Shown: positions 24,142 through 34,172, numbered from the stretch's first letter. The stretch: 42,326 nucleotides of DNA from an uncultured Hymenobacter sp. (GCA_913776615.1 CAJYPK010000039.1:1-42326), one strand, 5' to 3'. Program-made: numbers and translations. Notes: a model not told the origin generated them from the sequence alone.

Positions 24142-24750
24142 TCAACGGCAGCCAGTCACATTAAGAAGGTTTCTCTTTGGAAAATAAGCAGTTAATACAG
24201 TCTTCTTGTTGACAGGATAAAATCTTTTCTTATTACGCTCATACCAGATCAATCCTTCATACGGCTTAAAACAAGCTGCTGTGATTTTAGCTGTACCAGC
24301 ATTACCTACCCACTTCACCCGCATCGATGAAGAATCCATCTGAGCTTCTCCTTCTTTCTTATTAAGAAAGGGAGAAATTTCAAATTCCTCATTTTCTTTT
24401 GTTATAAACATTTCCAAGGTGTCAGCATCAATTACACAAGAAAATTTGGTCATATCATCGCAAGTGCCACATTTATAAGCAGGATTAAATGACTCAGTGT
24501 GCTTTATATGTACCGTATCAAGCACTACTTTGTCTACTTCTCCCGACCCATTTGAGAAGCTCAATATTTTACCTTTTCCCCTTGGAAACCAGTAGTAAAT
24601 ACGCTTATCAATTGGCTTGCACTGAACTAAACTTGACTCAGATTCCGATTTAGGATCGGACTTATCCAAAAGCAGCAGAATTACAAGGCCAATGAAGACT
24701 AATCCGAAAAACCCTAAAATAACAAAACCAATAAACTTAATAAATTTCAT
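24142..24750 (-). CDS. AT-rich membrane-anchored protein of unknown function
   Basis: The 202-residue protein has one strong N-terminal membrane segment (IGFVILGFFGLVFIGLVILL, residues about 7-27), followed by an acidic/serine linker and an extracytoplasmic domain of about 165 residues. That domain contains six cysteines, including a CGTCDD pair near residue 93, and many aromatic residues (RIYYWFPRGKG, GLIWYERNKKRFYP). No family is recognised. Codon use is markedly AT-rich (many AAA, ATT, TTT), unlike core genes around it. It is framed with only 18 and 29 bases to spare by two copies of a 180-bp inverted-repeat element, so it may have arrived as their passenger. Confidence 0.7.
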   Translation of the reverse strand: MKFIKFIGFVILGFFGLVFIGLVILLLLDKSDPKSESESSLVQCKPIDKRIYYWFPRGKGKILSFSNGSGEVDKVVLDTVHIKHTESFNPAYKCGTCDDMTKFSCVIDADTLEMFITKENEEFEISPFLNKKEGEAQMDSSSMRVKWVGNAGTAKITAACFKPYEGLIWYERNKKRFYPVNKKTVLTAYFPKRNLLNVTGCR

Positions 24751-24779
24751 ACAGTGATCAAAATTACTAATTTACCTCA

Positions 24780-24959
24780 CTGGCGCGAGTTTAGCGTAGC
24801 GTGACTCGTGCCTACTTTACGGGGGAGGCTGTGCCTCTCATGAGCGAGCCAGCCAAACAGCAAAAGCTGCCCTATGCCAACTTGCCGCGTTGCGGCAGTG
24901 GAGGTACAACCTCCACCTCATAAGTAGGCACGAGTTACGCTGCGCTAAACTCGCGCCAG
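24780..24959. mobile_element. 180-bp MITE-like element, copy 2
   Basis: The second copy begins CTGGCGCGAGTTTAGCGTAG and ends CGCTAAACTCGCGCCAG. Its right terminal repeat matches its left better than in copy 1, and the inner hairpin block GGAGGTACAACCTCCACCTC is identical in both copies. It lies 29 bases upstream of the start of the AT-rich gene and may carry that gene's promoter. Confidence 0.85.
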
Positions 24960-24995
24960 CGCGGGGATATGCCTAAATTAGAGAGATTGTCTGCG

Positions 24996-25310
24996 TCAGT
25001 GTGGATAATATTTCTTATATCTATTTGGATCAGCCGCTTCAAATTTCTCTTTCCACGCAGGGAGAGCAATAGCAGTCTCCCATGTATCGTCATCAAATAG
25101 TATCCAGCTATCCGCTTCCTTTGCAAGTCGTCTTAACTTCGCAATTGTTTGCTCATCAATAAATTTATGACCGTAATTAGCGGGTCCATAAAGTATCGAA
25201 TACCAAAGCACGTATTCTAAATCTTCCATCCAATCAGCATAGAACGCTTCTTCTGAGATCTCGCTCATGAAGTCTCTTAACTCTTGTTGTTTTTCGGTTA
25301 GCAGACTCAT
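24996..25310 (-). CDS. Small acidic cytoplasmic protein, unknown function
   Basis: The 104-residue protein (starts MSLLTEKQQELRDFMSEISE) is rich in Glu, Asp, Trp and Tyr with no signal or membrane segment: WMEDLEYVLWYSILYGPANY, SWILFDDDTWETAIALPAW, and a C-terminal RYKKYYPH. The size, acidity and Trp/Tyr content recall immunity or antitoxin-like proteins of mobile DNA, but no family can be named. Its DNA is more AT-rich than the carboxylase gene, whose stop codon lies 11 bases upstream on the same strand, so it may be co-transcribed by read-through. No toxin partner is visible. Confidence 0.65.
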   Translation of the reverse strand: MSLLTEKQQELRDFMSEISEEAFYADWMEDLEYVLWYSILYGPANYGHKFIDEQTIAKLRRLAKEADSWILFDDDTWETAIALPAWKEKFEAADPNRYKKYYPH

Positions 25311-25321
25311 CGCTCAGTACC

Positions 25322-26950
<1,629 letters not shown>

Positions 26951-26974
26951 AAACGGGTGGGTGGGAAAGGGAAA

Positions 26975-27046
26975 AGCGCGGGCTTGGTAGTCCGCGCAGG
27001 GGCGAGGTAATCGAAAATGGCATACGCGGACTACCAAGTCCGCGCT
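26975..27046. repeat. Short palindromic repeat with 22-bp arms
   Basis: AGCGCGGGCTTGGTAGTCCG (26975 onward, arm to 26996) pairs with 27025-27046 with one mismatch around 28 bases. It sits between the start of the carboxylase gene and the terminator of the MCE gene, so it lies in the leader or promoter region of the carboxylase. Confidence 0.75.
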
Positions 27047-27052
27047 ACAAAA

Positions 27053-27082
27053 AAACCCGCTCCTGGTTACCGGAGCGGGTTT
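27053..27082 (-). terminator. Rho-independent terminator of the amidase-MCE operon
   Basis: AAACCCGCTCC (27053-27063) pairs with GGAGCGGGTTT (27072-27082) around an 8-base loop. An A-run to its left on the plus strand becomes the U-tract of the minus-strand transcript. It lies 28 bases past the MCE stop codon. Confidence 0.85.
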
Positions 27083-27109
27083 CAAAGATACGGGCCGGCT
27101 GGGGCTGGC

Positions 27110-28117
27110 TTATTTCATGGTCGTTTTGCGCTGGGTTTCCATCACGGTACCGTTGGGGCTGGCGGTCGTGGTGGTCTGCACCTCGGTTTTCTTTTTGCCG
27201 CCCCCGCCGCCGAACACCGAGAAGTGCACGTAGCGCTTGGGGTTAGCTTTCATGTCGGTAATCAGCGCGTTAGAGCTGGCGGCCGTGGCGTTGAGGTTGT
27301 TATAGAGTAGCGTATCGTTGATAAGCTTACCGAGCGAGCCTTTCTTGTCGTTGAGGGCAGTGCTCACTCCCTTCAGCGAGGTCTGGGCTTCAACCAGCGT
27401 CGAGTTCAGGTTGCGCAGGGCTGGGCCAACGGGCGCAGTTTTGAGCGAATCAGAAAGCTGCGTGAAGTTGTTGGCGATGCGGTCGAGCTTGGCGGTGCTT
27501 TTGTTGAGCGCGGCGCTCATCTGGGCCAGGTTGCGGGTAATCTGGTTGATGTTGGCCTGGTTGGCGGCAATCAGGTTTTGCAGGGCCTGGGTGCTCTGGC
27601 GAGCGCCCACCAGCGTACCCTGGATGTTGGTCTGGGCGTCCTTATTTAAAAAGCCGTTGATGTGGGCCAGCGTCGAGTTCAGGGTATCGAGCAGCACGGT
27701 AGCGCGGGCCTGCACCACGTCGGTGATGCTCACGGCAACTTTGGTTTTCAGCGTTTCGCCCCCGCTGAATTTCCGGCTGTCCTTGCCCAGCACCAGCGTA
27801 ATGGTTTTGGAGCCCAGCAGCGAGCCGCTGAGGCCCGCGGTGGTCGAGTCACCGACTTCCACGCCTTTTTCCAGCTCCAGCGATACGCGCACCGCGTTGT
27901 TGTTATCGGGCTGCAATTCCAGGTTTTTTACCTGGCCGATTTTAATCCCGTTGAGGATGACCGGCGCGCCCACATTCAGTCCATCAACTTTGGGATAGAT
28001 GGCGTAGTACGTGCGATCATTGGAGAGCAAATTGCTGCCCCGCAGGAAGTTGAACCCCACAGCTAAGGCTACGAGGGCGACCACGGCCAGTAGGCCGACT
28101 TTTATTTCTTTAGACAC
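27110..28117 (-). CDS. MCE/MlaD-family membrane lipid transport protein
   Basis: The 335-residue protein starts at a GTG (28115-28117; SKEIKVGLLAVVALVALAVG) with a single N-terminal membrane helix. An MCE domain follows at about residues 38-115 (YYAIYPKVDGLNVGAPVILN, GIKIGQVKNLEL, GSLLGSKTITLVLG). Residues about 120-275 form a long helical, Asn/Gln/Thr-rich region (STLAHINGF, LIAANQANINQITRNLAQMS) of the kind that builds a channel between membranes. The tail is low-complexity (GGGGGKKKTEVQTTTT). MCE proteins bind phospholipid in the periplasm with an MlaE/MlaF ABC partner; no such gene is in the window. It lies downstream of the amidase gene. Confidence 0.88.
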   Translation of the reverse strand: MSKEIKVGLLAVVALVALAVGFNFLRGSNLLSNDRTYYAIYPKVDGLNVGAPVILNGIKIGQVKNLELQPDNNNAVRVSLELEKGVEVGDSTTAGLSGSLLGSKTITLVLGKDSRKFSGGETLKTKVAVSITDVVQARATVLLDTLNSTLAHINGFLNKDAQTNIQGTLVGARQSTQALQNLIAANQANINQITRNLAQMSAALNKSTAKLDRIANNFTQLSDSLKTAPVGPALRNLNSTLVEAQTSLKGVSTALNDKKGSLGKLINDTLLYNNLNATAASSNALITDMKANPKRYVHFSVFGGGGGKKKTEVQTTTTASPNGTVMETQRKTTMK

Positions 28118-28253
28118 AGGAAGGTAGATTTAAGCGAAAAGCCAACTGCTGGAGGGTAAACGGCCCCGGAATGGTTGCGTCGGCGGGCCAGCTACTGCCC
28201 TTAACGGCAAATGAGGTACGGATGTTAGGCCCGCGCCTAAGCCCGGCCGTAAC

Positions 28254-29126
28254 TCACTCGGCGGGGGTGCCCTCCAAGTCGCGCTTGTACTCGCGGAAGG
28301 CCCGGTAAATGCCGCCCGCAATGGCCTGCTGGCCGGCCTTGCTATCGAGATAGTTTTCCTCGTTGCGGTCGGTAAGAAAGCCCGCCTCGACCAGCACCGA
28401 GGGCATGGTAGATTTCCAGAGCACCAGAAAGCCCGCCTGCTTCACCCCCCGCGAGCTGCGGCCCACAGAGGTGCGAAACTGCCGGTCGATGCGCTGGGCC
28501 AGCCGCAGCGAATTGGTGATGTAGGCGCTTTGAAAGAGCGAAAAAAGAATGTGCGACTGCGGCGAACTGGGGTCGAAGCCGTCGTAACGCTGCTTGTAGT
28601 TCTTCTCTTGCAGAATAACCGAGTTCTCGCGCTGGGCCACGCCCAGGTTGGCGGTAGACTTGTGCAGGCCCATCGTCCAGACCTCGGTGCCGCGCGAGCC
28701 CCGGGGGCCGGCGTTGCAGTGCACCGAGATAAACAGGTCGGCGTGGTTGCGATTGGCAATGGCGGCGCGCTCGTCGAGGCCCACGAACACGTTGGTTTTG
28801 CGCGTGTAAATGACCTTCACGTTGGGCATGTTCTGCTCAATCTGCTGGCCAAGGCTTTTGATGATGGCCAGGGACACGTCGGCCTCGTGGGCATCGACGC
28901 CGTTGCAGCCAATGTCTTTGCCGCCGTGGCCGGCGTCGAGCACCACGGTGCGCAGGCGGTAGCGGGTAGGGTCGAAGTCGGCGCTGGCGGCGCGGCGGGC
29001 CGCGCCCGAGTCGGGGGCGGCGGGCGGGGTGGGGAGCGGGCGCCTGGGGCTGACCAGTGAATCCTGGGCGTTGAGTACCGGGCACTGCGCACTCAGCAGG
29101 ATACAGGTCAGAGCAATAATCCGCAC
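28254..29126 (-). CDS. N-acetylmuramoyl-L-alanine amidase (Amidase_3)
   Basis: The enzyme has 290 residues if started at the GTG at 29124-29126, which gives a clean signal peptide (RIIALTCILLSAQCPVLNAQ). An ATG further upstream (29249) would run into the divergent lptD start and add a charged extension. The Amidase_3 zinc-hydrolase domain spans about 60-285: VVLDAGHGGKDIG (zinc His), AHEADVSLAI (zinc Glu), FISVHCNAG (zinc His), and SVLVEAGFLTDRNEE (catalytic Glu). It should cleave the muramoyl-alanine bond of peptidoglycan, as in cell separation. It is the first gene of a pair with the MCE gene 136 bases downstream, divergent from lptD. Confidence 0.9.
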   Translation of the reverse strand: MRIIALTCILLSAQCPVLNAQDSLVSPRRPLPTPPAAPDSGAARRAASADFDPTRYRLRTVVLDAGHGGKDIGCNGVDAHEADVSLAIIKSLGQQIEQNMPNVKVIYTRKTNVFVGLDERAAIANRNHADLFISVHCNAGPRGSRGTEVWTMGLHKSTANLGVAQRENSVILQEKNYKQRYDGFDPSSPQSHILFSLFQSAYITNSLRLAQRIDRQFRTSVGRSSRGVKQAGFLVLWKSTMPSVLVEAGFLTDRNEENYLDSKAGQQAIAGGIYRAFREYKRDLEGTPAE

Positions 29127-29185
29127 GTGAGTCGTTGGTGAAAAAACCAGGCCGCGGGCAACCCTCTGGAGGGGTAGCGGCCTCT

Positions 29186-29193
29186 TATCTTTG
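29186..29193 (+). promoter_or_regulatory. Candidate -7 promoter box of the lptD gene
   Basis: TATCTTTG matches TAnnTTTG exactly, 28 bases before the GTG start at 29221. This spacing gives a short leader and supports that start codon. Confidence 0.55.
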
Positions 29194-29220
29194 TGTTGAG
29201 CCTCAAAAGTAATTCGCTCG

Positions 29221-32211
29221 GTGGCTTTATTTAATTTGCTTTCCTTCAACGCTCTCTTTTCGGGTCCCTCCTACCGCCGCCCCGGGGCGCTAGCGGGCGT
29301 GCTGGGCCTGGGCTTCTGGCTACTGGGTAACCCTACTGCCACTCAGGCGCAAACCCGCCGGCCGGGCTCGACGCCCACCCAGCCGGTGCGCAACCTCAAC
29401 TACGACCGCAACGCGCCCCAGAGCCCGCCGCCACCCGGCGAAAAAAATATCGGCCAGCCAGCCGTACCGGGCGTGTCGCGCAAGCCCGCGCCCAGCCTCA
29501 CGCCCGACAGCACCGGCCTGGCCGCCGACACTAGTCGCCGCAGCCGCGACTCGCTCAACGTGGTCATCCTGCGGCGCCGCAGCCAGGTCGATACCAAGGT
29601 CAATTACGTTGCCAAGGACTCCATCCAGTTCGACATAACGAACAAAATTGCCCGGCTCTACAATAAGGCAACGGTGGACTACGGGCAAATGAATATGAAG
29701 GCGGGCCTCATCACCGTCAACTACGGTACCAATACGGTGCAGGCCGTTGGCCGCCGCGACACGGTGACGCACCGCGTGGTAGAACAGCCCTTGTTCAAGG
29801 ATGCCGACGGCACCTACTCGGCGGGCAAGATCAGCTATAACTTCAAGACCAAGAAGGGCAAGATTGCGGACGTCGTGACCCAGCAGGGCGAGGGCTACGT
29901 ACACGCCGAAGTCGTGAAGAAGCTACCCAACAACGACTTCTACGGTCTGCACGGCCGCTATACCACTTGCAACCTGGCGCACCCGCACTTCTACATCGAG
30001 GCGGGCAAGATGAAGGTAATTCCGGGCCAAAAGGTGATCACCGGACCGTTTCACATGGTCATCGCCGACGTGCCGCTGCCGGTGGGGCTGCCCTTCGGCT
30101 ATTTCCCCACGCCGCACGCCGGGCGCGGGTCGGGCTTCATCATTCCTACGGTGGGACAGGGGGCACAGCGCGGCTACTCGCTCACCAACGGCGGCTACTA
30201 CTGGGCACCCAACGACTACATCGGCCTGCGCGTGACCGGCGACTTCTACGCCGGTAATGCCGACCGCGTCGGCGGCTACGGCATTGCCACGGAACTCACG
30301 TACCGCAAGCGCTACAAATACCAGGGCAGCTTCCGCTTTACCTACGCCAACCAGCCGGTGGCGCCCATCCTGAGCACTACTACCGTTGCCAATAGCGACT
30401 ACCTGTACTCCAACTCCATCAATACGTTCTGGATTAGCTGGAGCCACACGCCTACCCCGCTGCCGGGCGGCGGCGTGTTTTCGGCCAGCGTGCAGGCGGG
30501 TAGCTCGTCGTACAACCGGGTGAACACGCTCAATGCCCGCCAGCTGCTCTCGGCGACGTTCAGCTCGACCATCAGCTACAGCAAGACTTCGCGCCGGCTA
30601 CCCATCAACTATGCCATTCAGCTGGCCCAGAGCCAGAACGTGCAAACCGGCGTGATGGACTTCACCCTGCCTAACTTCAACCTGGGCGTGGCGCGCCAGT
30701 ACCCGTACCAACTATTCACCAAGCAGTCGCGCGGGGCGTGGTACGAGCAGTTTGCCCTCAGCTACAACCTGGTGGCGCAGAACCGCATCAGCAGCCTGGT
30801 GCCGGCTCGTACCCTGGCCGCCGACGTGCCGCTGCTCGGGGGGAGCACCACGGCCTACAGTATTCCGGTGAACTTTGCCAACATTGGCAAGCTGCTCAAT
30901 AATGCCCAGAACGGTATGCAGCACCAGTTTCAGATTACGCTGCCATCGGCGGCGCTGCTCAACCGCCACATCCAGATTCAGCCCTCGGTCAACTACGGCG
31001 AAACGTGGTATTTCCAGCGGCTGCAATACAATTACCTGCCCCGGGTAAAAGCCGTGCGGATTGATACCATCTCCCCCGCCTTTGAGCGGGCGTATTCGTA
31101 CTCGGCCAACATATCGGCTTCGACCAACTTCTACGGCACGGTGCAGTTTAAGGGCAATCACTACGTGAAGGCCATTCGCCACAAGGTAGCGCCCAGCGTC
31201 AGCTACTCGTTTTCGCCCGATTTGGCTACCAACACCCAGTACCAGGCGTTCGTGGGGGGCCAGTCAGAATTTGCCAGTCTGCAATCGGCCTACACCAACC
31301 GCATTCTCGACCCGCGCCAGTTTACGCGCTACCAGGGCGTGTACGGGGTGCCCAGCAGCGCCCAGGTGAGCCAGGTAGCTTTCACGCTGCAAAACCAGAT
31401 TGAGATGAAGGTGCGCAACAACCGCGACACCACCGGCACCGACCCCTACAAGAAAGTGAGCCTGGCCGACGGTATCGACCTGAGCATTGCTTACAACTTC
31501 GGCTCGGGCAAGCGCGACGCCCGCGGCCGGCCCGTCGATTCGCTCAAGCTCTCCAACCTCAACCTGGGCTATCGCGTGCAGGTAGCCAAGAAGCTCAACG
31601 TTGTAGTAAGCAGCGCGTTCTCCTTCTACCAGCGCGATTCGACCGGCCGCCTGCTCAACCGCTACCTGTTTGAAAACAACAAGAGCTTCCGCCTGGCGCG
31701 CCTGCTTAATGCCAACCTGAGCCTGGGCTACCAGTTCAACCCCGCCGCCCGGCCCAAGAGCAAGGCCAACATTCCGCGCGCCGTGGCCCCGAGCAACGAC
31801 CCGATGCTGGGTGCCCCGCTGCCCCAGCAGATTTACGCCGACTACATCGACTTCGACATCCCGTGGGAAGCTACGGTGCAGTACACGGCCTCGTACAGCA
31901 CGGCGACCGCGCCCATTCGGCCCACGCTCTACGGCTTCGTACCGATACTCTCGGGCAACTCGATTTCGGCCAGCGGCTCGGTAAAGCTCACGCCCAATTT
32001 CCGCCTGAGCACCAGCCTCAACTACGATTTGGTGAATAATACCTTCGTGTATCCCACCGTCAACTTCTACCGCGACCTGCACTGCTGGCAGATTTCGGGC
32101 CTCTGGATTCCGGTGGGCCCCTACCGGGGGTACAACTTCACCATCTCCGCCAAGAGCTCCCTGCTGCAGGATCTCAAGCTGAACCGCAACAAGACGATTT
32201 TGAATCGGTAG
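29221..32211 (+). CDS. lptD: LptD/OstA-like outer-membrane LPS assembly protein
   Basis: The 996-residue protein starts at a GTG (ALFNLLSFNALFSGPSYRRP), with a hydrophobic stretch GALAGVLGLGFWLLG and a cleavage-like TQAQ near residue 44. A Pro-rich linker follows. The OstA/LptA-like jellyroll is at about residues 115-280 (VNYVAKDSIQFDITNKIARL, YNKATVDYGQMNMKAG, VYNFKTKKGKI-like repeats). The remaining about 700 residues are the barrel: repeated YRKRYKYQGSFRFTY-like strands, many Tyr, Asn and Ser, and a final LNRNKTILNR. The size is in range for the Bacteroidota type. It inserts LPS in the outer leaflet together with an LptE partner, not present here. Divergent from the amidase, and followed at once by an octamer repeat tract. 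Confidence 0.85.
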   Translation: MALFNLLSFNALFSGPSYRRPGALAGVLGLGFWLLGNPTATQAQTRRPGSTPTQPVRNLNYDRNAPQSPPPPGEKNIGQPAVPGVSRKPAPSLTPDSTGLAADTSRRSRDSLNVVILRRRSQVDTKVNYVAKDSIQFDITNKIARLYNKATVDYGQMNMKAGLITVNYGTNTVQAVGRRDTVTHRVVEQPLFKDADGTYSAGKISYNFKTKKGKIADVVTQQGEGYVHAEVVKKLPNNDFYGLHGRYTTCNLAHPHFYIEAGKMKVIPGQKVITGPFHMVIADVPLPVGLPFGYFPTPHAGRGSGFIIPTVGQGAQRGYSLTNGGYYWAPNDYIGLRVTGDFYAGNADRVGGYGIATELTYRKRYKYQGSFRFTYANQPVAPILSTTTVANSDYLYSNSINTFWISWSHTPTPLPGGGVFSASVQAGSSSYNRVNTLNARQLLSATFSSTISYSKTSRRLPINYAIQLAQSQNVQTGVMDFTLPNFNLGVARQYPYQLFTKQSRGAWYEQFALSYNLVAQNRISSLVPARTLAADVPLLGGSTTAYSIPVNFANIGKLLNNAQNGMQHQFQITLPSAALLNRHIQIQPSVNYGETWYFQRLQYNYLPRVKAVRIDTISPAFERAYSYSANISASTNFYGTVQFKGNHYVKAIRHKVAPSVSYSFSPDLATNTQYQAFVGGQSEFASLQSAYTNRILDPRQFTRYQGVYGVPSSAQVSQVAFTLQNQIEMKVRNNRDTTGTDPYKKVSLADGIDLSIAYNFGSGKRDARGRPVDSLKLSNLNLGYRVQVAKKLNVVVSSAFSFYQRDSTGRLLNRYLFENNKSFRLARLLNANLSLGYQFNPAARPKSKANIPRAVAPSNDPMLGAPLPQQIYADYIDFDIPWEATVQYTASYSTATAPIRPTLYGFVPILSGNSISASGSVKLTPNFRLSTSLNYDLVNNTFVYPTVNFYRDLHCWQISGLWIPVGPYRGYNFTISAKSSLLQDLKLNRNKTILNR

Positions 32212-32217
32212 GCGGCG

Positions 32218-32346
32218 AGTGGTGAGATAGTGAAATGGCGAGTGGTGAAATGGTGATGAGTTTTCTCTTCTTCACCATTTCACCACTCACCATTTTACCA
32301 CTCACCATCTCACCACTCACCATTTCACTATCTCACCATTTCACCG
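32218..32346. repeat. Octamer tract (GGTGAAAT-type) arranged as an inverted repeat
   Basis: Units such as GGTGAGAT, AGTGAAAT, GGTGAAAT (about 32221-32260) are followed by their complements (CACCATTT, CACCACTC, CACCATCT) from about 32273 to 32346. The tract begins 6 bases past the lptD stop and ends inside the next gene: the last codons and TAG of the 2'-5' RNA ligase-like gene (EMVR) are made of repeat units. As a hairpin between two convergent genes it may act as a terminator. Confidence 0.8.
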
Positions 32347-32879
32347 CTTCCAAACTCGAACACTACCTCGCGGACGAAGAGGTTGCCGGCGGGGCGCAGG
32401 ATGGTGAGGTTGTTGATGTCCAGCTCCAGGTTGAAGGTTTGGTTGTTCAGAAAGCGGAGGACGGGGCCTAGCAGTTCGGGGGTGGTATCGTGCAGGGCCA
32501 GCGACACGTGGGGCAGCCACAGGTCGGGCGCGCTGAATTTATCGGTGCGCGAGCAGAGCGGGGCGGCGGCCTGCAACACCCGGTGGTGCAACAGGTTGAG
32601 GTCGTCGGAGCGCAGCACCGGAATGTGAATCACGGGATTATCGCCCGGAAACATCCCCAGCCCGGTGGTGTGGGCAATAAACGGCTTGGTGATGCGGGCA
32701 ATCTCGTGCAGGGCCTCCTTAAGCGTTTCGAGGTCGGCCGGCTCCACAATCTGGTAAGTCAGGTGCGGTTCGGGAGTGGCCTGCACGTCGGTCAGGCCAA
32801 ACTCCGTTTCCAGGCTTTTAATGAGGGTGTTGATGTGGTCGGACGCCGGGGAGGGCAGCAGCGAGGTAATGGCAAGCAT
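32328..32879 (-). CDS. 2'-5' RNA ligase superfamily protein
   Basis: The protein has 183 residues from the ATG at 32877-32879 (MLAITSLLPSPASDHI). The two HxTx/HxSx motifs of the 2H phosphoesterase fold are in place: H39-L-T41 (EPHLTYQI) and H124-V-S126 (LPHVSLAL), about 85 residues apart as expected. These enzymes act on 2',3'-cyclic or 2'-5' phosphodiester ends; the true substrate is unknown. The C-terminal residues and stop codon lie within an octamer repeat tract, so tract changes could alter the end of the protein. It converges on lptD; a lipoprotein gene lies 120 bases upstream on the same strand. Confidence 0.85.
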   Translation of the reverse strand: MLAITSLLPSPASDHINTLIKSLETEFGLTDVQATPEPHLTYQIVEPADLETLKEALHEIARITKPFIAHTTGLGMFPGDNPVIHIPVLRSDDLNLLHHRVLQAAAPLCSRTDKFSAPDLWLPHVSLALHDTTPELLGPVLRFLNNQTFNLELDINNLTILRPAGNLFVREVVFEFGSGEMVR

Positions 32880-32998
32880 GACGTGAAAGAGAAGCGGAAA
32901 AGGAGGCAGCACCGCCAGCGGCGGCATTTTGGGACCAAAGCTACTGGCCGCAGGCGTAGGCGAAGCCGGGCCGCGGGCCAGCCGCTAGCCGGCTCTGC

Positions 32999-34033
32999 CT
33001 ATTTAAAGCGTACTTTTTGCAGCTTATAGTCGGCCACCGGCGGGTTTTGGCTGGCCTGCAACGCGCTCAGGTAGGAATGCAGTACGTAGCTGGTGGAGTC
33101 GGCGCGGCGAGCCAGCGTGGTGGGGTACACACTGCCGGTGCTGAAGGTGCCAGCGGTACCGGCCGCATTAGCTACGGAGCCGAAGTCGTCGGTCGTAGTG
33201 AGCCGGTACACTTTACCCTGCGCGTTGCATACCGTTAGCAGGGTGGTGTTGTTAATCAGCTGGATACCGTCGATCCCGCTCAAATCCAGGCCCGAGGGCA
33301 GGGTGACTTTGGTAAAGGAGCCGGGGTTGCCGAGCGGCACTTTAATAAGCGCGCCCTCGTCCGACTTGGCCACCAGCAGGTAGCCGCTGGGGTGGTAGAT
33401 GATCCCATTGAGGCCAAACTTGCCGGTGGGGGCCGAAAGCGCCGCGTTTTCGAGCAGGCGCGAGATAGCTCCCTGCGCGCTGACCCGGTAGATGATGGGG
33501 GCAAAGCTATCGGTCACGAAAATATTGCCTACCCCGTCGACGGCGATATCATTGGCGAAGTGCGCCGGGTAGGTGGTGCCGCCGACCGGCGTGAACGCAC
33601 CCAGGTCCAGGTAATTCGTCTTGGCCCCCGTGCTGCTGTTGAGAATCGCCAGCGCCGCCAGCTTGCCCTTGGTAGCGGTGGAGGTACGGGCCGCGTTGTA
33701 GCCCGGGTCCGACACGGCCACGAGCAGGCGGCTACGGGCCGCGTCGAGGCGCAGGCCGATGGTTGAAATCAGCTGCGGGTCGTCGGCAAAGATGGAGTAG
33801 CTACCCGCGTCGTTGACCTGGCCGATGCGGCCGGCCGTTTGGGAGCTCACCAGGAATAGCCCGCGCTGGTCGTCGTACTGCGTGCCCTCGGGGTAGAGGC
33901 CGGCCTGGGTGAAATTAACTTCGGTCGGCTGGGATACGCCCACGTCGCTGTCTTTTTTGCAGGCCGCGACGAGCGTCAGCAGGCCACCTAATACGCCTAG
34001 GCGCGCCCCGAGAGGCAGTAAAGAGAAGTGCAT
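32999..34033 (-). CDS. Lipoprotein with SMP-30/NHL-like beta-propeller
   Basis: The 344-residue protein has a lipoprotein signal (GVLGGLLTLVAAC, lipobox Cys C25, followed by KKDSD). Repeated propeller-like strands follow: GLFLVSSQTAGRIGQVNDAG, RSRLLVAVSDPGYN, FANDIAVDGVGNIFVTDSFA with PIIYRVS, GLNGIIYHPSGYLLVAKSDE and GIDGIQLINNTTLLTVCNAQ. DxxGNIxVTD is the typical blade motif of SMP-30/gluconolactonase-like and NHL propellers. The ATG at 34031-34033 is chosen because longer frames would enter the divergent AsmA-like gene. It has a -7 box close to the start. Binding or lactonase role is unproven. Confidence 0.83.
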   Translation of the reverse strand: MHFSLLPLGARLGVLGGLLTLVAACKKDSDVGVSQPTEVNFTQAGLYPEGTQYDDQRGLFLVSSQTAGRIGQVNDAGSYSIFADDPQLISTIGLRLDAARSRLLVAVSDPGYNAARTSTATKGKLAALAILNSSTGAKTNYLDLGAFTPVGGTTYPAHFANDIAVDGVGNIFVTDSFAPIIYRVSAQGAISRLLENAALSAPTGKFGLNGIIYHPSGYLLVAKSDEGALIKVPLGNPGSFTKVTLPSGLDLSGIDGIQLINNTTLLTVCNAQGKVYRLTTTDDFGSVANAAGTAGTFSTGSVYPTTLARRADSTSYVLHSYLSALQASQNPPVADYKLQKVRFK

Positions 34034-34051
34034 AGCTATAAGATGTGCCCC

Positions 34052-34059
34052 CAAAAGTA
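34052..34059 (-). promoter_or_regulatory. Candidate -7 promoter box of the lipoprotein gene
   Basis: TACTTTTG on the minus strand matches TAnnTTTG, 19 bases before the ATG at 34033, implying a very short leader. The divergent gene starts 140 bases away. Confidence 0.45.
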
Positions 34060-34172
34060 CCGCTGAGGCTGGCGGCTGTACGGCGAGCGGGGGGGCCAGG
34101 GTTGGGCACTGGCGATAACCCCAGCCGGGCGGTTTGCCGTTAGTACCGCGCAGCCCCCTGCTGTCTAGCTCC

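Noticed and set aside
29127..29249. Longer amidase beginning at an ATG at 29249
   Set aside because: It would overlap the lptD start and promoter box and bury the signal peptide; the internal GTG gives a normal secreted protein.
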